Assembly (NCBI GenBank): GCA_963082975.1
Contig: OY720346.1
Span: 43,873,296 to 43,937,295, forward strand
Direction: 5' to 3'
DNA length: 64,000 bases
Origin: Labia minor
Taxonomy: Eukaryota; Arthropoda; Insecta; Dermaptera; Spongiphoridae
Shown in pieces: positions 25,455 through 36,541 of this stretch (the first letter of the stretch is position 1; every line of letters begins with the position of its first letter). The position numbers and the translations under genes were made by a program. Below the pieces are notes generated by a model, which saw nothing but the letters and a program-made list of their open reading frames with translations, was not told where the DNA came from and did not search any database.

Positions 25455-26001
25455 TTTATTATATATTTTTTAAATAAAGAAATTCAAATAAAATCAAAAT
25501 TAGTAAATAATCTATTTCATCAAATTTTAAACGAAATACAATAATTAATGTTATATCAATCAATTTTATTTTTCTTATTTTTTTTATTTTTGTCTAAAAG
25601 GGATCAATTAATTTTAAATCTTGATTTTATTAAAATTTCTAATATTTAACTTAGCATAATAAACATAAAAAAAAATAATTATCATAATATAATTAATATT
25701 TATTTCTTTATTAAATAGTGCCACGCAGGAAGTTGAACTCCCTTATATAAATATAGCCTATTTTTAATCGGGATGTAAATATCAATAATTGTGTATATGT
25801 AAAGAGATTCAGGGTCATTTAAGTGAGCTAAACATAGCCATAATCAATACACATTTACTTTTTACTATTAAATATATATATATAAATTTAAATGTGTTCT
25901 ATAATTACATTAATATATAATAAAATAAATATATTATATTGGACGGAATACTTTTTTGGTAAAATGACTAGATAAAAATGTGTTTTCATAATATTAATTA
26001 A

Positions 26002-29000
26002 TTAAAAGTCTGGTTGTTCTTGATCATTATTATTATTATTAATGTTATTATTTAACTGTGTGGAAATCATTGCAGAATAAAGCGAAAATAAAAGATGTAA
26101 ACTTTGAATACGAGATTCAAAAACAGGAATATCCAAAATGTCTAAAACAAAAAAAAAACAATAATTGTATAGACTGTAATATTCAGAGAATGTATTATAA
26201 TATGAATAATTGTAATTAAAATAATAAAATACTTACTGCACATGATATCTACATATTCTCCAAGGGAGCAATCCAAATCGGGTCCTGGTATTCCTGTTTC
26301 TTTAAGACGAGCCTGAACTTCAGGCGGCCAAGACTCCATCAAACTATCGATATCAGGCATTTGTCTACAAATAAAAGAAATCATATTTTTTGTTTTCATA
26401 TTAATAAATATGTCATTATATATAATACAATCCGTTCTAACATTTAAAAAAAAACTCTTTTTTAATTTTTTTTTACTTTTCTAATACATTAAAGTACCTT
26501 GTATAATGTACACTTGGTGGTGGTTTACTACGATGTAAATCACTAATATCTTTAATCCAGCGTTCAATTGATTTGAGGTTTTTCTCAGGATTTTCTACTT
26601 TTTTAATTACCTACAAAAATAATTTATTATTATTATTTTTAATTTTATAATAAATACATCCATATATATATATATAAAGAGAACGAGAGATTTACTATTG
26701 GTTGAGAGGTAGTCTGTTTGGCTACAGCACGCAATTGAAGATGTAGTACAGCTGGTTCAGATTGAATAGCATTGGGTTCATCAAGAACTTTAAGGCCTAG
26801 TCCATCTTCTTTATTATCTGGTCTGGGAATTTTCAAAAAAGCATCTATATCACCTACAGCAGGAATATAATCCGGAATAAACGGTTCCAATTTATATTCA
26901 AGCTCAATATTTTGTGGTGTATATCTAAAATAAACAAAAAATAATTGATTAATAAAAAATATTAAACTTTAAATTACACCAAATTAACTAAAATAAATTA
27001 AAACTTACTTTGTAATATAACCAAAAAGTTCTTTCATACTAGCATTTGTTGCTAGATGATCATATTGAGCCGCATTATATGAACTAAAGAAAATAAAAGT
27101 AATATACAGATAAAACATTTAATAAAATATACAAATTATACTTAAAGTGTTTAGTTTATTTAGTTAATTAGTTTCATATGAAACTACTATTTTACTATAG
27201 ACTTTTATTCACTTTAATTTTTGTTTTAATATATTTAATATAATTCGAAAATTGTATATAATAACATAGAAATGTTTTATAATATATATATAATTCTTGA
27301 AAAGAGGTAGTATATACCTTTCAAATGTTCCTATTTGAACGTCATCATCATCATATTCGTCTGATTGTTGACTCTCTGATTGATCAGAGTCATCGTGCAT
27401 AGTATTTAATTTATTTACCTACAATTTACAATAAATAACAATTATGTAAAAAAATCAATTGAATTAATCGAGCACAAAAATTCTTTTTTAATTTTTGGAA
27501 GTTAAATAAATTAATAAATTTTGCTTTTTTCAGAAATAGGTTTTAGAACATAGGTTCACAAACTTTTTTGTGTCGTAGGCCCCTTGGCATGTTTTTCGGT
27601 TTTGGGTAGACCCCCTAAATTGATTTTGATTTTTTATAAAATAAGTTGAACTGTGGACAGGCACAGAACCGAAATACATATTAAAATAAAATAAAATAAA
27701 CAAATATTAATTTTTAAAATTAGTGGTGTTTTAGAATACATCTTAAATCGAATCAATAAGTTGAACTCTATTAATTCTATTAAATCATTAAGCTTAATTT
27801 TATTCAAAGATCTTAATGAAAATTTAAAAAAAAAAATTATAAATATATCAGTAAGAAGTTCATTAATGAAATTATCATATTTTGAAAAAAAAAAAAACAA
27901 GGAGGTGGCGTATTAATGTAAATGGTTCAATTTAAATTTAAAATTGTTTGCCGAATGTGATATAATTTTAATTTAATGTAAATATATATTTCATAATAAG
28001 TTGACCTGTGGCCAGGTCCGAACCGACCGACGGTTTGAAATAGATTAATTAATTTCCAGCTACAGAAACAATTTCAAATAATTTAAATGTATCTATTAAT
28101 GCAATAAAAACAAATATGGATATAACATAAATATTTTTAATTTTATTTTATTTATAATATATAAGTAGGAGCTGGCTGTGACGTCATATAATTTTAAATT
28201 AAGAAAAAACTAATGAAGATGATTTTTCCCGAGGATAAAACTAATATTCGTGGAGATATGTAAAAAATAGCTTCATGTGAAATTTGGTGTGAAAATAACC
28301 CTTCCCTTCCTTTCGTCGATCGGTAATACTACCACTTCCGGTTTCCGGATATACACCAAAAGTTGATCAATTCATCATACTGCAGTAATTATTCTAAATT
28401 TTATCAAAATCCGTTGAGCCGTTCACACCGTGTACACGTCTATACGGACACAGACGGACGGACGGACGGACAGACATCATGCTAAAAATACTTTTTTCTG
28501 TTAACAAAATGCATGATTCATCGAGATATGTAAAAATCTCCACATGTAAAATTTGGTGTGAAAACAATACCTCCCTTACTATCGTCGGTCGGTAAAAATT
28601 TTACTTTTTTTTAAGAGCCTTATTGAAAAATCAAAAATGTTTAGAGCCATGTCGGAAAAACAATTTAGTTTTTTTTAGAGACATATTGAAAAAAAATCAA
28701 AAAATGTTTCAAAAGCCATGTCGGAAAACAATTTACCTTTTTTTTAAAGCCGGGAAAACAGGTAGACCCCCATAGACCCCCATTTTCATTTCATGGACCC
28801 CCATATTTGTTATTCCCCCTGGAGGTTGAAATAGACCCCAGAGGCCTATATAGACCACTTTGGGAACCTATGTTTTAGAAGAAGATAGGCATTAGCTTAG
28901 CGTAGTGTAAAATAAACCAAGTGTAAATTCGGATATTTGATTTATTTTAATCTGTCAAATAAATTAGTTCGACCAAACTATATATAAAATATTCCAATAT

Positions 29001-31155
29001 ATTCATACAAGTAAATAAAAATGAATTTAAATATTTTTTCTCCTCCTGTAAAATCTTGTTGAAATGAAGGTTTAAGGTGTTTTATTCACAAACATTTATA
29101 AAAAAAATCAAATGAAAATTCTTAATCTAAACTATCTAACTAAAAAAAATGACAAAAATGAATTTGCAAAGTCTTACTTTAAACGATCATAACATTGGAT
29201 TTAATGTAATTAAATCATTCTAATTATTTTAGCATATCAAATATAATGATACTACTATAAGCCAATACAATTATAAAATACATGTTATGACGAGTTCTCG
29301 TGCAATAAAAAAAGTGAAAATGAGGTATATATAACTCAGTAATTAATATTTTATAAAATTTATTAAAATGAATGTAATGATGAAAATCTATTTTAAATAT
29401 TTACAATATTTTATAACACAAAACTAAAATACACACAAATATATATTAAAAAAAATATATAAAAAAACAAACACTTAAAAATAAAAATGAAAAGCCATAT
29501 CATTTGATGGTGTTATTCAAAATGATGAATACAAATCAGTTTGCTATATATCCTTAACTATATTTTATATTTTAATTCTGTTTAATTTGAATATACATTA
29601 TTGGAAATTTACAAATATTCTATATATTCCATCCGCTTCCACTGATATTTACTAAGGTAGGTAAATTCATCTTAATTCACTTCAGCTGTGTTATACTTTT
29701 TTGGGTTATTTAAATTTATCAGAAGATGTAGTACGAAAATTTCATGAGTGTAATTAAGAAAATGTTGCATTCAAATGACTTCGGAGCATAGGATTAAAAT
29801 GCCAAGTCTTTACTTCAATATTAGACCATCCGACGTTAGACGATCCATTAGTTATTGTACAAGAGATTTATTTTTACAGGAAATATTGATCATGTAGTAT
29901 GCTTAATTTTTTACTATATTCTCTTTCATATGTCACTTACAGAATTAAAATAAAAATTATAGTTTTGAAATAATTGCATCATTTTGAATCATATAAATAA
30001 ATAAATATATATTTAAAAAAATATTAAAGTGAAGCAAAAACATAGACAAAATACGCTATGAAATTTCAATGAATAGTAAAAACACACACGTGTGTTTTTA
30101 TAAGGAGAGATACTGATTAAAGTAAATTAGATTTTATTAAAACATTAAAAATTAATAATAATATGTACGAAAACTTATGGAAATTAATATTATAAATATA
30201 TTTTTAAAAAAGTTAAACGCAAAAATTAAATATATACCTATATACCATATATTTAAGAATTTTTTATAATATTTAAAAATATAATATGTAAACTTTTAAT
30301 AGTTTGTACTATAAAGACTAAGAACTATTGAAATTGTGAAGAAAAAGTCAATAATTTGGACACGGGAGTTTAATTCGGTACTATCCGAGAAAATCAATGA
30401 GAAATTTATTTAATGTTTCGATAGATATTGATATATTTTGAAATAATGTAAGGCAAAGGGTATAATAAAAACTTTTAAAATGTTTATCAGTAAATAATAT
30501 TAATTTAGGAAAAATAATATCAACAATTATTTTTTAGTCTAATATAATTATTATAGTTTTGATTTTATTGTTATTAATATATATATATAGTAATATATTT
30601 AGTTATTATTAACTAATAAACACTTTCAGAAATAATATAAATTATGATTTATATTTTTTTTTTGGTTGTTTATAAAAATTAAAGGAAATAAAAAAATATT
30701 AGTTATTTAAACGATAATATTAAGTGAAAGAAAATATAATAAATTAGAAAAAAGACAAAAATCAATATTAAAAATAATTGTCATGTCATACTTTAAAATT
30801 ATTTTTAGAGGTATGTTTTTTTCTATTCTCATTATTTGTATCTAAATTTTTTGTTTCCTCTCCACCTGAATGGCTTGGAGAGAGGCTTTTCACCTCATCA
30901 CCGTCAACTTCCAGTGTTTCATCAAAAAGAATTTTCTGTTAGAAGGAAAAAATATTAATTTTTAATCATAAATTGAATAAAATCTTATATTTTGTGTTTT
31001 GTTCAAATCTAAAAACTTATTTATATATTTATATACAGACATATTATATATATATAATATTTATAATCGAAAAATACAATATTTAATTATAGAAAATAAA
31101 AATATAAATTAACAAATAATTGAACCTTATGGACAATATCCTCTTCACTTGACAT
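26002..31155 (-). CDS. IFT46: intraflagellar transport protein 46 (IFT-B complex)
   Basis: Eight coding exons: 31155-31126, 30935-30792, 27418-27318, 27083-27009, 26924-26696, 26610-26498, 26364-26237, 26141-26002. All junctions are GT-AG and in phase; total 960 bases, 319 aa plus stop, against about 300 aa in vertebrates. An acidic low-complexity N-terminus (residues 1-90, MSSEEDIVHK.. EYDDDD) precedes the conserved domain: SSYNAAQYDHLATNASMKEL, then KLEPFIPDYIPAVGDIDAFL, then ELHRSKPP-like DLHRSKPPPSVHYTR, then QMPDIDSLMESWPPE, then ILDIPVFESRIQSLHLLFSL. IFT46 is a core IFT-B subunit needed for cilium assembly and for carrying outer dynein arms; in insects that means sensory neurons and often sperm. 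The C-terminus is an Asn-rich tail. The 3.4-kb intron 2 holds a hAT element carrying a family-A insertion. Confidence 0.95.
27549..28872. mobile_element. hAT non-autonomous element with a nested family A insertion
   Basis: Target duplication TTTTAGAA on both sides (27541-27548 and 28873-28880), 8 bases as expected for hAT. Terminal repeats CATAGGTTC.C.AA, seen inverted as GGGAACCTATG at the right. The right half contains a repeated GAGCCATGTCGGAAAA.CAA unit. Without the family A insertion (27995-28598) the element is about 720 bases. A decayed family-A-like end (ATAAGTTGAACTGTGGACAG, 27640-27660) lies in the left half. No transposase frame. Sits in IFT46 intron 2. Confidence 0.85.
27995..28598 (-). 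mobile_element. family A repeat, copy 3, inside a hAT element
   Basis: Begins AATAAGTTGACCTGTGGCC, includes the GACGGACGGACGGACA run near 28450-28470 and ends GTCGGTCGGTAAAAA. Because it interrupts the hAT element, family A was active after that hAT inserted. Confidence 0.75.
28881..30791. other. remainder of IFT46 intron 2
   Basis: AT-rich with no recognisable element, apart from a perfect 24-base palindrome at 30077-30100 centred on CACGTG. Runs of (TA)n near 30578-30592. Confidence 0.5.
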
Positions 31156-31573
31156 TATTATTAATAATTAAAAATTAAGCACAAATAATAATAATGCAAA
31201 TTATCGTTTAAAACTTTTTGATAATCTATATTTTAATTACAAACCCACAAACCATAGAATGAAATGTCACTTGATGTCACTGTCAAAAAAATATAAACAG
31301 TAAGAAAAAGTTTAAATTCTACATCAAAGATGGCATGAGTGTAGATAATTTTAAGAATATTGAACTGTGATTTAAATTAAATTAAATTTGTAAGTTGACA
31401 ATTTAATCATAATAAACATAATAATAAATAATAAAACAAGTCAAAATATAATTAGTAATTTTGATTTCTAACACAATAATTATTTATTAAAAACTAAAAT
31501 CTTAAAAAGAATACGTATAATTGCTGATTTGTTCGTATATTTCTTCATCTTTTTATTATCTACCAGCTGGTCA

Positions 31574-31618
31574 GAGCGCCTTCGGCGCTCTTCACAGCTG
31601 GACGGGGGCTCCGCCCCC
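31574..31618. repeat. pair of GC-rich perfect hairpins
   Basis: GAGCGCC-TTC-GGCGCTC (31574-31590) and GGGGGC-TCC-GCCCCC (31604-31618), in a short GC-rich island about 420 bases upstream of the IFT46 start. The island is flanked by GTACC/GGTAC-like ends (31560-31635). A decayed relative is near 20458-20505, which suggests a dispersed repeat rather than a promoter element. Confidence 0.5.
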
Positions 31619-31639
31619 TGTACCCCGAGTGGTACATCG

Positions 31640-32505
31640 TATTTGGTTATTATCCTTCGTGATTACATTCAATTTTTCTACATATTCAAATTTTACATTT
31701 TGTACATTATGTATGTTAATACTGTTCCTCTTTGTCACTAAATACTTTTTCTTATCACTATTAATTTCAAACCTCCATTAATTTTTCCTCGCTATCTGTA
31801 ATTGCAATTGCCGAATCTCTTATAATATTTAAGACGTCTGCTTAGCCTAACTTTTCAATTTTTTTGTTTAATTGCATTTCGAGTGATGTTTTGAAAAACT
31901 GTTTAGCGCCCCAAGTTGTTATAAAACAAACAATTTTAGCTAGTATAATAAGATTAATCCAAGTAATATCGTCTATTTCTATTCACTCCTTATGGTAGCG
32001 GCCCAGTCGATGATGTTATATGGATCGTTAATTAACCATTAACCATTCACCGAATCGCCATTCAAATAATAACATACAAACAGAAAAGTAGGCGTGTTAA
32101 TATAAAATATATACCTGTGACACTGAACTATGACTCGACCCTTTAACCAATTTATAGAATTTATTTTTATATACTTTAAAAATTTTACAATTTTTTAATT
32201 ATTTATTATAATTGTTAAATGGGATTTATAAAAATGACCCATTAAAAATTTGTTTCCTAAAATGTTTCAAATAAATTAAAATAAATTGATTTTCATTTCA
32301 ATATATTAAAACCTTTTCAAATTTACTTGATCAAATAAAATAATTGATCCTATACATCCAACAACGAGCTATCACTCGACCATAAAAAAATAACAAAATT
32401 GTATCAAATACCATTTATTATTCAATGTTATTACAATCATTCACACCAATATTAATATTAGATAATTACATCAATCTAATTAAAATTAATATAACTTTAA
32501 TATAT
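31640..32505. other. intergenic stretch upstream of IFT46
   Basis: AT-rich; no coding frame or known element recognised. Short patches near 31830-32050 are less AT-rich but unassigned. Confidence 0.4.
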
Positions 32506-32990
32506 TTCTTTTTTTTTTTTTTTTTTTTTTAAATAGTGTGTTAGGGGAAAGCTCTACCAGCCAACGTGTGGGGCTCTCACCCACTAAAACCCCAATCACA
32601 CTTTAAGTAAGGCCTATGCTATATAGTAATCTCATATTTTAACTCATAATTCTTTAATCATTTCCTATTTTATCGCATAACTCTTATGTTTCAACAATCT
32701 CTATTCCAAGACATTTTTTCCAAGTTCTATTAATATGTTATTTTACTGTGAGAGGAATTTAGCCTCTCACCCAACCTCCTATTCTTCGGAGGACCATTTC
32801 TTCCGCTTTCGTCAGCCCTGACCCTGCTTCCCACCGGGGTTGGTTACCCCGATCTTCCACAAGGTTGCTCAGGTTACCAATGAACACCACCAAGGAGGTG
32901 AAAGTCGGAATTGAGTAGGAGAGGCTAAGTCACACTAACAGGATACAGTGTCATATATTGCGCATCACTACCCCATTTGGTGTTTCCATA
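32506..32990 (-). mobile_element. poly(A)-tailed retroelement 3' end
   Basis: Read on the minus strand it ends in about 25 A residues (the T run at 32508-32531), preceded by GGGGTTTTAGTGGGTGAGAG.. CCCCTAACACAC and, further in, GGGTAACCAACCCCGGTGG and GGAGGTTGGGTGAGAGG. The GC-rich body with a poly(A) end is typical of the 3' untranslated part of a non-LTR element or a SINE. No coding frame and no clear target duplication. The left boundary is firm, the right one approximate. Confidence 0.5.
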
Positions 32991-33000
32991 TATTCATATA

Positions 33001-33183
33001 TTAATTTAATACCTCTTTCCAAACAACATTTCGAGTATAACATTCATTCTCAGGTGGTAATAGAACCTTCAAATTTTTTCCATTCTTAACTCTTGAAAAA
33101 GCTACATAAAGCATTCTCTTAATTATATTCAAATAATTAATTAATTCTCTTGAAGAATTTCTAAACGTCACGCTCTTAGCCGG
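33001..33183 (-). pseudogene. Helitron/Helentron helicase, C-terminal fragment
   Basis: The minus strand reads KSVTFRNSSRELINYLNIIK, then RMLYVAFSRVKNGKNLKVLL, then TRNVVWKEVLN and a stop. YVAFSRV is motif VI of Pif1-type helicases, and TRNVVYKEVL-like endings close Helitron RepHel proteins. Only about 60 codons remain; no Rep domain is in the window. It could be a remnant of the autonomous partner of family A, but nothing here proves that. Confidence 0.65.
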
Positions 33184-33199
33184 TTTCAGTAAAGATGCG

Positions 33200-34170
33200 A
33201 TGATCGTTATCGAAAATCTTCTAATTGCTCTGAAACAATTTTTAAAATTTTTAATGTTTGGATATGTGTTTATGCAATGAAAACAGATATCAGTATAACA
33301 AATATATTTTTAATTTTATTGAATTTTTATAATATAAATAAATAAGATATAAGAAGCGGTGGCTTGATTGAAATTTATATACACTTTAATATTATTTTTT
33401 AATAAAAAGAGAATTTATTAAAAATTAAAAATAAAAAAAGAAGCCTATTTTAATAAAAAATATAAAGATCTCCTTTTTATCATTTGTCTAAAAAATCATA
33501 TTTTAATTTTGATATAAAATGCCAAGGCCAAAAATGAGGTATTTTCACGCTTACCTTTTCGATGGTAGCATTCGTTTTCGTTTCAATTTCCGGCATTTTG
33601 AAAATCGTATGATTCCTTTTTGATTTTTTTTTCATCAGCTTCGGGGTCACCACTTGTTAATTTTTAATTAATAACAACAAAGATAATTTATTTATGCTTA
33701 CACTTTTTATTTAAGCTAAAGCTTTGTACATATTAGCTTATAATAATGTTTACTAATACATCTCATTAATCAACAATTAACAATCTAATTAATTATATCA
33801 AAAAATATAAACAACTTAATATTTATGATGATAAAAATAAAATTGATGAAACAAATCTTCTTTTAAACGTTGTGTGAAACAATTTCAAATAATTTAAATG
33901 TAAAACTATTAATGAAATTAAAAAATCAAATATATGAATATAATATATCTCACAGGCGGTGGTTGTGACGTCATCCATATATTATAAATTTAAATTAAGA
34001 AGAACTAATAAAGTTTCGTGAGATGTGATCAATAAAACTCAATTTTTCTTTATAAATACTATCTCTGTTGTGAATTTCAAAAAAATCGTTAGAGCGGTTT
34101 TTGAGAACAATGAAACAAAGAAACAATTTTTACTCGTATAAGAAGATAAGATAAGATAAGATAAGATTAA
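33200..34170. repeat. family-A-like modules and a (GATAA)n run
   Basis: GAAACAATTTCAAATAATTTAA (33870-33900) and TGTGACGTCATCCATAT.. TTAAATTAAGAA.AACTAAT (33960-34010) match the middle of family A, but the usual tips are missing. GCTCTGAAACAATTTTTAAA at 33225 is another weak match. A (GATAA)n run is at about 34141-34166. The area is a mosaic of TE fragments. Confidence 0.45.
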
Positions 34171-34544
34171 ATATTTAATATAAGAAACTTTAAAGTTTAC
34201 ACATTATTTTTATTTATTTTTAAACTATAATAAAATATAATAAAAAAAAATAATATTGAGAGGGATAAAATAAAAAGCATTTCTATTTTATTAAATTAAG
34301 AAACGTTAACTTACAAACGAGGATCCAAAAATAAGATTTTTACTATTACTATCAACATACAAACTAAAGGAAATAGTATTAATTAATAGAAAATTAAAAC
34401 AAATTTAAAAATATAAATTAAAATAAATAATAAGTAAATAAATAATTTATAAAATAATAATGAAATTAAATATCTAAAGAGATATAAAAAGCTTACTTTT
34501 CACGGTCGATCAGGAACTCAAATGATAAAATAGTATAAGTACTA

Positions 34545-35704
34545 AGGTAATGGCACCAATAGATGACATTTTAAGCGCTCTTGTCGCTATTTTCTTTTAT
34601 AAAACCGAAACTATACGTCTCACAAAAAAAATCTTTTGGTTATTATAAAGCTTATCTTACCTTTTATCACCAGGATAAATATTTTAAACTTTTATATGAG
34701 TATTAATAGGAAATATAATTTTTTTTCAAAGTAATCAAATGGAACCTATAGATGACACTAAAAATTTTGGTGGAACCTAATGATGACAATTATGGAACCC
34801 AAAGATGACATCTACTTTTTTTCACTTCGCTTGCTCTCTTTATCTTCAACTTATTTATTTACAAAGTAAAACATCTTTCCAACACCTTGTTGCTGATTTA
34901 ACTTTAGTTATAATAAAAAATCAGGTTTCATATAATGATACATTAGATATATTTATTGGGATTGATTTTATTTTTAGCTGATTATTATAATAAAATAAAA
35001 AATTGATTTTAAACAAATCTTTTTTTTAATTATGCATTTTTAATTATACATTGAGAACAGAGTAATTAAAAAAAAATTTCAAAAAAATAGTGTATGAAGT
35101 TCTGGAACAGAAAAAAATTTTCTGACAATGAGAAACACAGCGTCACCTTTAGGTTCCTATATCAATTCAGACATGCAACTTGGTGGAATTATATAAAATT
35201 ATCTCCTCTTTACAGCTATTAATATAATAGACAATTTTTTTAAAAACCTACTTATAGCTGACATTACTGTCATCTATAGGAAAAACAGTTTTAGGGGCAC
35301 CTATAGATAACACCGTTGATAAAAAAGATACTTTTAAAAATTACGTGTTTAAATTGAAATGATTTATATCTATATTAAGTCTATTTTATAATGTAGTTGT
35401 TAAATTCTTGATAAATATGAATATAAAAATATAAAATACTAATTAAGAACATTACTTACCATAAGGTTATCTTTAAGATTTGTTGAAAAAATCAATTGTT
35501 GACGATTCGGTCTGCTTTTCAAGTTAAAAGAAAAAAAATAGGGCGACTTATTGTATTGTTGTAGAATATCTCAGGTGGTGGAAAAGCATAACTATCATTT
35601 AAAAAAAAAAATTTCCGCGTATGTTTTAAAATTTGCTTATTTTTTTAGTTTAAATTCAAAAGTGTCATCTATAGGTGCCATGTCATCTATAGGTGCCATT
35701 ACCT
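34545..35704. mobile_element. TA-flanked element with reiterated GGCACCTATAGATGACA motif
   Basis: Termini AGGTAATGGCACCAATAGAT and, inverted, AGGTAATGGCACCTATAGAT, each flanked by TA (34543-34544 and 35705-35706). A 17-base motif like GGCACCTATAGATGACA occurs eight times: 34552, 34741, 34772, 34794, 35296 forward, and about 35269, 35663, 35681 reversed. This looks like an array of transposase-binding sites. No coding frame. The TA duplication suggests the Tc1/mariner/pogo group. The second copy at 63840 is about 97% identical over 160 bases, so the family moved recently. Confidence 0.7.
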
Positions 35705-35706
35705 TA

Positions 35707-36541
35707 TAAAAATAAAAAAAAATAAATAAATCGAAATTAGATTTTTAAAGTAAAGCCTAAAATTTAGATTTTATCAGAACTTTTACATCTTTTTTTAGAT
35801 AATTTTCACATTTAGAAAAAATCTAAACTCAGGAAAAAAGGTATTATTGGTGGATTTGGCATGATTAAATTACAATGTAATGCACAATGTAACATTAGTT
35901 TTCGGTTTTCATTAGTTTTTCAAAATTAAAAATAATTAAAAATTACTTGAGAACTTCAATGGCTCAAGAACGTCTCATTAATTTATCAATTATTACGATT
36001 GAAAATGAAATTGGTGATAATTTGAGTGTGTATTCAAGAAGAAATTGAAAACTTTGCTTCCAAAAAATCGCGTGGCGTTAATTTTTGATAGTAATATGTT
36101 AGAACTGTACCAATAAATAATAAATAATAAAACAAATATTAAAAGTTAAATTTTGATTTTTTTTCTTTGATGTTATCTTGAAGGGCGGCCATATATCCAG
36201 GCACGTCTGTAATTTACATACCATATATATATCATAATGATTAAATTAAATAAGTTAAAATTAAAATGTATTATATATTATTTATTTTTATTAAATTTTC
36301 ATATAAATAATTTTTTCTTTTTTATAATTACAGTATTACAATAATAATAATTACAATATATATTTACCTATATTTATAAAATTACATTTTAGACAATGAG
36401 TTTTCTAAATAAAAGATGAGTTTTATTATTTGGAAAAATAAATTAAAAAATTTAAATTAATTTTCATTTAATTTAAAAATAATAAAAAATATTTAAGTTA
36501 TCTATAAATTATATTAATTTTAATACTTATATTATAATGTC
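35707..36541. other. intergenic stretch downstream of the channel gene
   Basis: AT-rich; no element or coding frame recognised. Confidence 0.4.

Noticed and set aside
31521..31781. Plus-strand open frames over the GC hairpins
   Set aside because: Produced by the GC-rich repeat island; no protein homology seen.
32506..33000. Possible target duplication around the poly(A) retroelement
   Set aside because: Only short AT-rich matches (about 8 bases) that could be chance.
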